Shown one piece after another: positions 1-5,559 of a DNA stretch of 7,228 nt. The position numbers and the translations under genes are program-made. Under the pieces are notes generated by a model. The model searched no databases. It saw only the letters and a list, made by a program, of their open reading frames with translations, and was not told the DNA's origin. The first letter of the stretch is position 1. Each line of letters opens with the position of its first letter. The stretch is taken from contig CAZECE010000100.1 of the NCBI GenBank assembly GCA_964510525.1, positions 1-7,228 on the forward strand, read 5' to 3'. This DNA is from CAZECE01 sp964510525 (GTDB lineage Bacteria > Pseudomonadota > Gammaproteobacteria > Pseudomonadales > JANQJO01).

Positions 1-1
1 A

Positions 2-1474
2 TCGGAACAGGCCTTTGATGCTATTGCCAATGCGCTTAAAACAAAAAACTTGGGCGATAAAACGGTGAATTATCGACTGCGCGACTGGGGCGTTTCGCGA
101 CAACGCTACTGGGGCACGCCGATTCCGATGATCGAGTGTAAAGAATGTGGTACACAACCCGTGCCCGACTCAGATCTGCCCGTGGTGCTGCCAACCAACC
201 TCGCACCGAACGAGTCTGGACTGGATTTAAAAAAGGTTGAAGAGTTTAAAACCACCACCTGCCCAAAATGTGGCGGTACCGCAGAACGTGAGACCGATAC
301 CTTTGATACCTTTATGGAATCCTCTTGGTATTACGCGCGTTTTTGCTGTCGTGATGACCATACCCAAATGCTCAACGAAGAAGCCCATTACTGGCTGCCG
401 GTGGATCATTATGTTGGGGGCATTGAGCACGCTGTTTTGCATTTGCTGTATTCACGCTTCTTTCATAAGTTAATGCGTGACATGTCGTTAGTGCCAGGCG
501 ATGAGCCTTTTAGTCGGTTGTTATGCCAAGGCATGGTGGTCTCGGAAACCTTTTATCAAACCCAAGACAATGGCAAAAAAACCTATTACTTCCCTGATCA
601 AGTGACGGTTGATCGCGACGACAAAGGCCGAGCGCTGGGCGCCCACCTAACGGCCGATGGCAGCGCTGTGACCATGGGTGGGATTGAAAAAATGTCGAAG
701 TCCAAAAACAACGGCGTTGACCCCAATACCCTCATTGAGCAATACGGCGCGGACACCGTACGTTTATTCACATTGTTTGCCGCACCACCCGATCAGTCTT
801 TGGAATGGAGTGAAGCCGGGGTTGAAGGGGCGCATCGTTTTCTGAAACGCCTGTGGCGGTTAGCGCATCAAATCATCGAGCACACCGCTCATCAGGATTC
901 TTCAGCACTGTTGCAAGCACTCGCCCCCGAAACCGCTCTTTCAAAAGAACAAGCCGCCTTGAAACGTAAGGTTCACCAGACGTTGGCCAAAGCGACGCAT
1001 GATATTGAAGAGCGACAAACGTTTAATACCGCCATTGCGGCTGTGATGGAATTATTAAATACCTTGCAAAAATATGTTCAGGCAATCAACAGTGGCAAAA
1101 CTAATAACCCCTTTGAGATCACAGATGCTGCACTGCTGCGACAAGGAGTCGAGTTTTCGCTGTTGATCTTAGCCCCCATCACCCCCCACATGAGTCATCA
1201 CCTGTGGCAACAGTTAGGGCAGACAACGCCGATTCATCAACAACAATGGCCACAACCGGATCAAAGTGCGTTAAAAGAAGAAAGCATTACCTGGGTGGTT
1301 CAAGTGAACGGTAAAGTACGCGCCAAGCTCGACACCGAGCCTTCCATCTCCAAAGACGCCATCACCGAATTGGCACTTAACAACGAGAACACTCAAAAGT
1401 TCATCGGCGATAAGACGGTTGTCAAAACCATTGTGGTGCCGAATAAGTTGGTCAATTTTGTGGTGAAAGGCTGA
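2..1474 (+). CDS. leuS: Leucyl-tRNA synthetase, C-terminal 490 residues (5' end outside window)
   Basis: LeuRS charges tRNA-Leu with leucine in the cytoplasm. The reading frame is open from base 2, so the gene enters from the left; the TTG at 50 is an internal codon, not a start. Visible hallmarks are the class I segment NYRLRDWGVSRQRYWG, the DTFMESSWYYAR motif, the HLLYSRFFHKLMRD stretch, the KMSKS ATP-binding loop (bases 689-703), and the C-terminal VQVNGKVRAKL followed by the VPNKLVNFVV ending typical of bacterial LeuRS. Two CxxC pairs (Cys codons at 137, 146, 260 and 269) suggest a small zinc-ribbon insertion. E. coli LeuRS, from memory, lacks these cysteines, while other bacterial LeuRS have a zinc module here. 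About 370 residues (Rossmann fold start with HIGH and most of the editing domain) should lie upstream. The stop overlaps the lptE start by one base (TGATG), implying translational coupling. Identity is certain. Confidence 0.98.
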   Translation, partial: SEQAFDAIANALKTKNLGDKTVNYRLRDWGVSRQRYWGTPIPMIECKECGTQPVPDSDLPVVLPTNLAPNESGLDLKKVEEFKTTTCPKCGGTAERETDTFDTFMESSWYYARFCCRDDHTQMLNEEAHYWLPVDHYVGGIEHAVLHLLYSRFFHKLMRDMSLVPGDEPFSRLLCQGMVVSETFYQTQDNGKKTYYFPDQVTVDRDDKGRALGAHLTADGSAVTMGGIEKMSKSKNNGVDPNTLIEQYGADTVRLFTLFAAPPDQSLEWSEAGVEGAHRFLKRLWRLAHQIIEHTAHQDSSALLQALAPETALSKEQAALKRKVHQTLAKATHDIEERQTFNTAIAAVMELLNTLQKYVQAINSGKTNNPFEITDAALLRQGVEFSLLILAPITPHMSHHLWQQLGQTTPIHQQQWPQPDQSALKEESITWVVQVNGKVRAKLDTEPSISKDAITELALNNENTQKFIGDKTVVKTIVVPNKLVNFVVKG

Positions 1475-2082
1475 TGGGGAAAGTACTTAGAATAGGGAAA
1501 GTGCTTAGAATAGAGAAAGCGCTTAGAAAGCTTCAACACCAATGCCTGTCCATGCTGCTTGGGATCACAATGCTCAGCTTACTCGCTGGCTGCGGCTTTC
1601 ATCTTCGCGGCAGCCTAGCCAGCTGGCCGGTGAGTCTAGAAACCCTTGCCATCGATTATCAGGCTGCGCAACTGGGACTAAAAGCCCCTTTATTCCAGCA
1701 ACTCGGACAGCTGAATGTCCACATTTCAGAGAATGCACGACACCGATTGGTGATCGAAAACTTGGAAAGCAGCAACCTTGTGGCCAGCTATGACACCCAA
1801 GGACGCCCACAACAATACACCCTAACGCAAACCGTCACTTTCCACTTAATAGACACCCAAAGCCTCGTTAAACAAGGACCGAAAACACTGAGCAAAAGCC
1901 GAACGTACCGTTTCGACAGCAGCCAAATCGGCGGCTATACCCAAGAACAGCGCTTACTGGAACAGGAACTGCAAAAAACCTTACTGTTTGAATTAATTCA
2001 ACAGCTCACCCGCTGGGTACCCAGCGATACAGCGCAGCCAACACAAAACCAATCATCCCAGCAAGCCCAGCCAACCGAATAA
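1474..2082 (+). CDS. lptE: LPS-assembly lipoprotein LptE
   Basis: LptE is an outer-membrane lipoprotein that plugs the LptD barrel and helps place lipopolysaccharide in the outer leaflet. The 202-residue product has a lipobox LLAGC with the lipidated Cys at residue 40, followed by the family signature CGFHLRG. Later segments (SYDTQGRPQQYTLTQTVTF, then a helix rich in E, Q and L near residues 155-180) fit the LptE fold, and the tail is Q/S/T-rich. Position between leuS and holA is the standard gammaproteobacterial context. The chosen ATG at 1474 overlaps the leuS TGA. It gives an unusually long, basic 39-residue signal peptide whose first part is three copies of a six-residue repeat. A GTG at 1501 inside the repeat is a possible alternative. 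The ATG at 1552 would leave a signal peptide with no positive charge, so it is less likely. Confidence 0.93.
   Translation: MGKVLRIGKVLRIEKALRKLQHQCLSMLLGITMLSLLAGCGFHLRGSLASWPVSLETLAIDYQAAQLGLKAPLFQQLGQLNVHISENARHRLVIENLESSNLVASYDTQGRPQQYTLTQTVTFHLIDTQSLVKQGPKTLSKSRTYRFDSSQIGGYTQEQRLLEQELQKTLLFELIQQLTRWVPSDTAQPTQNQSSQQAQPTE
1477..1530 (+). repeat. Three tandem 18-bp repeats at the 5' end of lptE
   Basis: Units are 1477-1494 (GGGAAAGTACTTAGAATA), 1495-1512 (one base different) and 1513-1530 (diverged: GAGAAAGCGCTTAGAAAG). They are in frame and encode GKVLRI, GKVLRI and EKALRK, extending the basic n-region of the LptE signal peptide. Each copy also carries a purine-rich GGGAAAG or GAGAAAG that resembles a ribosome-binding site. 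The 18-bp period keeps the frame under copy-number change, so copy-number variation between strains is plausible (inference). Confidence 0.9.
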
Positions 2083-2084
2083 AC

Positions 2085-3152
2085 ATGAAACTAGAAGCGC
2101 ACCAGTTTCAACAGCACCTCGCAAAAACGCTACTGCCTATTTACATCATCTCTGGCGATGATCAATTGCTGAGAGAAGAAGCACGCCAACAACTGCGAGA
2201 ACAGGCCGCAGCCTCCGGTTTTTCAGAACGCATTGTTCTGCACTCAGAAGCTCAATTTAAATGGGGCATGTTGGAAAATCACTTTTACAGCGGTTCTCTG
2301 TTTGCCGACAAGCAATACATCGAACTCAATTGGCACAAAGGCAGCTTTCCTAAAGACGCCTCACCAGTTCTAAAGCGTTATCTCGATCAGATAGATCCAA
2401 ACAAAATTTTTTGCCTGGTCTTACCCAAACTCGAAGCCAGCGTCACCAAGACCCAATGGTTTAAAAAACTCAGCAACGCAGCTGGTGTACTAACCTTATG
2501 GCCCATCTCTCGCCAACAGTTACCCCAGTGGATTCAACAACGCATGCGCGCCAATGGCTTGGTGCCAAAAAACAGCGCCGAGACCCTATTAGCCGAAGCC
2601 GCCGAAGGCAACTTACTGGCAACCGCTCAAACCATCGAAAAACTCAGCCTGTTGTATCGGCCAGTCGATGCCGATGCCACACAACCGACCCCCATCTCAC
2701 CCGAACAACTGAATGCCGCACTGGATAGCAGTGCCGAATTCAGCATTTTTGATTGGGTGCACTATTTAATGCTAGGTGATATCCGTAAAGGCTTACGCAT
2801 ATATCACGAGTTAGTAGCGTCTGGAACCGAACCCGTGTTAATGCTCTGGGCCATCACGAAAGAAATTCGATTGCTGTTAAAACTCAAACCACACCGCCGC
2901 AATAATCCAGCAATGAACAAAGTGTTTTCCGAACACAAAGTATGGAAACAACGCCAAGGCCCTCTGCTAAAAGCCTGTAATCGAATCTCTGGGGCCGACC
3001 TAACCCACGCCTTACTGCTCTGCCAACAACTGGACTGCGCTATTAAAGGCTTAAGCTTTCTGCCTCAAGACACCTTATTTCAGCAGCTGATGATGTGCCT
3101 GGGTGAGACTCAGCTCGCGGCACATTGGCGGTCTTTGTCACGCGCAGAATGA
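2085..3152 (+). CDS. holA: DNA polymerase III subunit delta
   Basis: HolA is the delta subunit of the clamp-loader complex and opens the beta sliding clamp during replication. The 355-residue product is close to the E. coli length (343). Recognisable parts are the N-terminal LPIYIISGDDQLLREEARQQLR (compare AYLLLGNDPLLLQES in E. coli), the middle PQWIQQRMRANGL and EGNLLATAQTIEKLSLL segments, then FSIFDWVHYLMLGDIRKGLRI, GTEPVLMLWAITKEIRLLLKL and HKVWKQRQGPLLKACNRIS. These match the domain II and III signatures of the family. It starts 2 bases after the lptE stop with no strong Shine-Dalgarno sequence, so translation is probably coupled to lptE. No convincing terminator follows it; the next gene begins 365 bases later. 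Confidence 0.96.
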   Translation: MKLEAHQFQQHLAKTLLPIYIISGDDQLLREEARQQLREQAAASGFSERIVLHSEAQFKWGMLENHFYSGSLFADKQYIELNWHKGSFPKDASPVLKRYLDQIDPNKIFCLVLPKLEASVTKTQWFKKLSNAAGVLTLWPISRQQLPQWIQQRMRANGLVPKNSAETLLAEAAEGNLLATAQTIEKLSLLYRPVDADATQPTPISPEQLNAALDSSAEFSIFDWVHYLMLGDIRKGLRIYHELVASGTEPVLMLWAITKEIRLLLKLKPHRRNNPAMNKVFSEHKVWKQRQGPLLKACNRISGADLTHALLLCQQLDCAIKGLSFLPQDTLFQQLMMCLGETQLAAHWRSLSRAE

Positions 3153-3245
3153 CAACCATGACACTTTTTGTCGTCGAACTACCCATTTTCGTCAGCCACT
3201 GTTTTTGAGCTGTGAAGCCGCGCACACTCTCAATGTGGGACCCGC

Positions 3246-3262
3246 TCACGCTGGATGCGTGA
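3246..3262. promoter_or_regulatory. Dyad TCACGC-N5-GCGTGA, candidate upstream activator site
   Basis: A perfect 6-bp inverted repeat with a 5-base spacer is centred near 3254, about 140 bp upstream of the -24 element at 3395. That size and distance are usual for a dimeric enhancer-binding protein acting on a sigma-54 promoter. Only one copy is visible, and the protein that would bind it cannot be named. A short dyad can arise by chance. Confidence 0.3.
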
Positions 3263-3326
3263 TGGCTTTCACAAAAACCATCAGTCAAACATTCGACGCA
3301 ATCTCTCTCCCTGAGACAAGCTAAGT

Positions 3327-3339
3327 TAACCCGCTGATT
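3327..3339 (-). promoter_or_regulatory. Weak IHF-like site upstream of the csgB promoter
   Basis: On the minus strand the sequence AATCAGCGGGTTA matches the IHF consensus WATCAANNNNTTR except for one base. It lies next to A/T-rich runs, between the candidate activator dyad and the -24/-12 promoter, where IHF bending commonly helps sigma-54 activation. One-mismatch matches are frequent by chance, so this is tentative. Confidence 0.22.
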
Positions 3340-3394
3340 TTTCATAAAATTGGCAAGAAAAAACGGCTTATTGCAACGCCATCTAAACACACGT

Positions 3395-3410
3395 TGGCAC
3401 CCTGCCTGCA
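3395..3410 (+). promoter_or_regulatory. Candidate sigma-54 (RpoN) promoter of the curli operon
   Basis: The -24 element TGGCAC (3395-3400) and the -12 element CTGCA (3406-3410) fit the consensus TGGCACG-N4-TTGCW with two mismatches. The invariant GG and GC are present at the correct spacing. The predicted transcription start is near 3421, which leaves a leader of about 97 bases before the csgB ATG. No comparably good sigma-70 -35/-10 pair was seen upstream of csgB. Confidence 0.55.
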
Positions 3411-3420
3411 CTGGTTAATC

Positions 3421-3485
3421 TTGAGTTTGAAAACATGAACTGAAACGCAAAAATCAACACCCAGGACATGAAACTTCAAACTCAA
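3421..3485 (+). repeat. 11-bp perfect inverted repeat in the csgB leader
   Basis: TTGAGTTTGAA at 3421-3431 is the exact reverse complement of TTCAAACTCAA at 3475-3485, with 43 bases between. The left arm begins at the start site predicted from the sigma-54 match, so the pair could close the first 65 bases of the leader RNA into a stem with a large loop, leaving the csgB Shine-Dalgarno (3506-3510) outside. It could instead be a split operator. The stem is A/T-rich and therefore weak. Confidence 0.5.
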
Positions 3486-3517
3486 TCACGAAACTGAACA
3501 TGGCCTGAGGCACAACA

Positions 3518-4051
3518 ATGAAACAATTACTCACTTATATGATTTTCCTGGTTGTCGCCAGCGTCAATCATACTGCACTTGCGAATCAAGACCTCGCAAG
3601 ATGGAGTGAGTTAAACACTTCAGGTCATGTTAGCGAACTGATTCAAACCGGTGACGACAACCGAATTCAGCTGCAACAAACCGGAATACAACAACGCGCC
3701 TATGTCGAACAAGCGGAACACATGAACGCGGCTTGGTTATCTCAAACCGGGCAACACAACGAGTTGACTTTATTACAACAAGGCACCTTAAATCATTTCG
3801 AAGCCACTCAGCACGGTGAAGGCAACTCCATGATCAGCCAACAATACGGCCAAGAAAACATCGCCAACCTGTATCAACACGGCCTTGATAATGAAATTGT
3901 TGTAGCCCAACAAGGTCAGTTAAACGAAATCGCTATTCAACAAATTGGCTCAGAAAACCAAGCCATTATCAATCAGAATGGATTCGGATTGAGTGCAAAC
4001 ATACAGCAGCAGGGTCATCAACAGCGACTGTATGTTCAACAAGGATTTTAA
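3518..4051 (+). CDS. csgB: CsgB-like minor curlin (curli nucleator)
   Basis: CsgB is the surface-bound amyloid subunit that templates CsgA polymerisation. The 177-residue product has a Sec signal peptide (residues 1-22, cleaved after HTALA) and a short non-repeat segment. From residue 40 it has twelve contiguous 11-residue units plus a final half unit (YVQQGF). The unit pattern is x-h-x-Q-x-G-x-x-N-x-x: Gln at position 4 is kept in 12/12 and Asn at position 9 in 9/12. These are the half-repeats of the curlin strand-turn-strand fold. The assignment as CsgB rather than CsgA rests on position before the larger curlin, smaller size and more divergent repeats. Only one of twelve turns is Gly-Asp. 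Shine-Dalgarno TGAGG lies at 3506-3510. It is 33 bases before csgA and surely co-transcribed. E. coli CsgB has 151 residues and five full repeats; this has about six. Confidence 0.88.
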   Translation: MKQLLTYMIFLVVASVNHTALANQDLARWSELNTSGHVSELIQTGDDNRIQLQQTGIQQRAYVEQAEHMNAAWLSQTGQHNELTLLQQGTLNHFEATQHGEGNSMISQQYGQENIANLYQHGLDNEIVVAQQGQLNEIAIQQIGSENQAIINQNGFGLSANIQQQGHQQRLYVQQGF

Positions 4052-4083
4052 TTTTTAACGTAAAACCACTGAGGGGACTCAAC

Positions 4084-4962
4084 ATGAACACATTAAAACT
4101 CGCTACTTTAACCGCCATTGCCACGTTAAGCACCAGCGCACTAACCACCAGCGTGTTGGCCGCTAATGAACAAGACCGCACCGATGTTCGTCAAACGGGC
4201 GACAACAACGCCGCTTATGTCAGTCAACGAGATAGTTTTAATCAACTCAACTTAACCCAAAAAGGGGATTTAAATCACACTTATGCGCGCCAAGCAGGCG
4301 ATTTAAATCGTGCTCATATACGCCAAGACGGCACGCTGAATAATGCCGACATAGACTCATATGGCGACCTAAATCGTATCCATTTGCAACAAGATGGGTT
4401 AAGCAACGACGCCAACGTGGACCAAAACGGAGACAGCAACCGTGCCACAATCAACCAAGACGGTAACTTCAACCATGCCAGCACTTACCAGCAAGGGGAT
4501 GATAACCGCTTTCAAGCGCACCAAAAAGGTGACTCTCACAACCTGTACAGCTATCAAAACGGCGACGATAACACCCTAGGCGCATCACAATTTGGCACCA
4601 GCAATAACGTCTATAGCTACCAACATGGCGACAGCAACACCGCGAGCACCTACCAGAATGGCACTCAAAACTGGGCCGCTGTTCATCAAGGGGGTGACTT
4701 AAACATCGCTCGACTGCATCAAAAGGGTACAGGTAACTTAGGGTACGCTATTCAAGACGGCGATGAAAACAATTTATCGATCCACCAAAACGGCACCTTT
4801 AACTCCAGCATTGGCTCCCAACATGGTGTCTCTAATGACATCATGACCAGGCAATTAGGCGACATGAACCGCACTTCCATCTGTCAATTTGGCAATGACC
4901 ATGTGGCCAATGTCAGCCAAATGGGTAATGGCAACACCGCCAGCATCGTTCAAGGGCTATAA
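4084..4962 (+). CDS. csgA: CsgA-like major curlin with 23 half-repeats
   Basis: CsgA is the secreted main subunit of curli amyloid fibres in the biofilm matrix. The 292-residue product has a Sec signal peptide (about residues 1-26, ending SVLA). From residue 34 it is a run of 23 gap-free 11-residue units, then a last strand (SIVQGL). The consensus is x-h-x-Q-x-G-D-x-N-x-x: Gln4 in 22/23, Gly6 in 22/23, Asn9 in 21/23, and Gly-Asp in 12 turns. Two units equal one curlin strand-turn-strand repeat, so there are about 11.5-12 repeats compared with five in the 151-residue E. coli protein. There are about a dozen histidines and one cysteine (residue 267). A strong Shine-Dalgarno GAGGGG (4071-4076) lies seven bases before the ATG, fitting high expression. 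A hairpin follows directly downstream. Family assignment is secure; the major-subunit role is inferred from size, repeat regularity and order. Confidence 0.93.
   Translation: MNTLKLATLTAIATLSTSALTTSVLAANEQDRTDVRQTGDNNAAYVSQRDSFNQLNLTQKGDLNHTYARQAGDLNRAHIRQDGTLNNADIDSYGDLNRIHLQQDGLSNDANVDQNGDSNRATINQDGNFNHASTYQQGDDNRFQAHQKGDSHNLYSYQNGDDNTLGASQFGTSNNVYSYQHGDSNTASTYQNGTQNWAAVHQGGDLNIARLHQKGTGNLGYAIQDGDENNLSIHQNGTFNSSIGSQHGVSNDIMTRQLGDMNRTSICQFGNDHVANVSQMGNGNTASIVQGL
4183..4941 (+). repeat. 23 x 33-bp curlin repeat array in csgA
   Basis: The stretch codes for residues 34-286 as 23 consecutive 11-residue units with no insertion or deletion. At DNA level the units are well diverged, so the array is old and held by selection on the protein rather than recently expanded. 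The matching csgB array covers 3635-4030 (12 units). Confidence 0.9.
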
Positions 4963-4968
4963 GAAACA

Positions 4969-5028
4969 GCCATCACGCCGCTCTTGTCTTTCTAACAACA
5001 AAAGACAAACGGCGTGATGGCGCTTTTT
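4969..5028 (+). terminator. Strong hairpin terminator/attenuator between csgA and csgE
   Basis: The outer stem is a perfect 12 bp: GCCATCACGCCG (4969-4980) with CGGCGTGATGGC (5010-5021). A small internal loop leads to an inner 8-bp stem, TTGTCTTT (4984-4991) with AAAGACAA (5001-5008), and a 9-base loop. The run TTTTT (5024-5028) follows. It starts six bases after the csgA stop. Because csgEFG follow with only about 60 bases of space, partial readthrough giving much csgBA and little csgEFG mRNA is likely; the hairpin may also protect the csgBA 3' end. Confidence 0.88.
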
Positions 5029-5087
5029 ATTGAAACCTACTTTCACTTTCCAGCAGATTTTCTAAAATTTATACAGGCGATAAAACC

Positions 5088-5552
5088 ATGACACTGAACT
5101 TACGCTCATTATCGAACATCACTGTATTTTGGAACGCACTGCTGGCACTCTGCATCGGTGCACTCACCATAGGGTCAACATGCCATGCATCGGTTCAAGG
5201 CGCAAATCAAAACCCCGCGTTATACAATGAAATTTCTGGCATTCTACTCGCAGAAAACTTGGCCGCAAATGCGCAGCCTTTTTTTAAAGATTTTTCGAAC
5301 GCTTGGCTTAATTACCCAGAATCTGAAATGGGGGTTGTTCGAGTGCGTCAACAGCGCTCTGCCCGCTACGGTCAGCAAATCCAGGTATTGTTCAACGACA
5401 CCCTGGTGTTCCAAGCCAGCCTTTCTTTCCAAATCAAGGATTTTTCTGCAAGCGCTCAAGCAGCTACACAACAGCTCGCAAGACACATTCAACGCGTTCA
5501 GCGCACGGGTTACGCAACGACAGATCCAGACTTGGCCGTCAACGAATTTTAA
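5088..5552 (+). CDS. csgE: Curli assembly chaperone CsgE
   Basis: CsgE is a small periplasmic factor that binds CsgA and caps the periplasmic mouth of the CsgG channel, giving substrate selectivity. The 154-residue product has a long signal peptide (about residues 1-34, ending STCHA). The mature region aligns by eye with E. coli CsgE: ISGILLAENLAANAQPFFKDF against the [21 protein letters not shown] region, RQQRSARYG (residues 87-95) against NERPSARWG, LVFQASLSFQIKDF against VIFQTFLFPLKRDF, and the end DLAVNEF against DLAHDEF. The Shine-Dalgarno is modest (AGG at 5075-5077, ten bases before the ATG). It lies downstream of the csgA hairpin and is followed immediately by csgF. Its last codons (TTT TAA) sit exactly where the csgF start would be expected. 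Confidence 0.93.
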   Translation: MTLNLRSLSNITVFWNALLALCIGALTIGSTCHASVQGANQNPALYNEISGILLAENLAANAQPFFKDFSNAWLNYPESEMGVVRVRQQRSARYGQQIQVLFNDTLVFQASLSFQIKDFSASAQAATQQLARHIQRVQRTGYATTDPDLAVNEF

Positions 5553-5559
5553 ACGTATT
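5547..5559 (+). other. csgE/csgF junction lacking a normal start codon
   Basis: csgE ends TTT-TAA (5547-5552). The csgF frame, one base ahead, reads TTT-AAA-CGT-ATT from 5548. The csgF signal peptide should begin with Met before Lys-Arg (AAA CGT), but that codon is TTT at 5548-5550. The nearest in-frame ATG, GTG or TTG upstream is the TTG at 5335, deep inside csgE. Possible solutions are initiation at ATT 5557 by coupling to csgE termination, a +1 slip of tRNA-Phe on TTTT at the csgE stop, or loss of an ancestral TAATG overlap by a 4-base deletion. No Shine-Dalgarno is visible. Confidence 0.7.

Larger units (their letters stand above)
3153..3517 (+). promoter_or_regulatory. 365-bp intergenic control region between holA and csgB
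   Basis: No convincing gene lies here: the open frames on either strand have no family resemblance and no good ribosome-binding site. The segment contains a dyad (3246-3262), a pyrimidine/AT-rich stretch with a weak IHF-like match (3327-3339), a sigma-54 type promoter match (3395-3410) and an 11-bp inverted repeat (3421-3431 with 3475-3485). A small 6-bp stem with a 12-base loop (3260-3265 with 3278-3283) could be a poor terminator for holA but lacks a T tract. The csgB Shine-Dalgarno TGAGG is at 3506-3510, seven bases before the ATG. Confidence 0.7.

Noticed and set aside
3260..3283. TGATGG/CCATCA stem as a holA terminator
   Set aside because: Only six pairs with a 12-base loop and no T tract after it, so it does not look like a functional intrinsic terminator.
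3103..3324. 73-residue open frame on the plus strand after holA
   Set aside because: It begins inside holA in another frame and shows no signal peptide, motif or family resemblance.
3043..3411. 122-residue open frame on the minus strand across the holA-csgB gap
   Set aside because: It overlaps the end of holA, lacks recognisable features and a convincing ribosome-binding site, and its composition looks like non-coding sequence rich in unrelated Cys, Arg and Ser.
4183..4941. Regular 33-bp period in csgA considered as a CRISPR-like or non-coding array
   Set aside because: The period is the codon image of 11-residue curlin units; the DNA units are not near-identical and there are no spacers.
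5030..5087. Separate promoter for csgEFG (TTGAAA at 5030 and TAAAAT at 5063)
   Set aside because: The gap between the two hexamers is 27 bases, too long for a sigma-70 promoter; no better pair was found, so readthrough from csgA is preferred.
5185..5553. ATG at 5185 as the csgF start, giving a 261-residue protein
   Set aside because: The first 120 or so residues are the csgE gene read one frame off; they are low in plausible domains, while csgE itself matches its family throughout. The real CsgF begins at the signal peptide near 5551.
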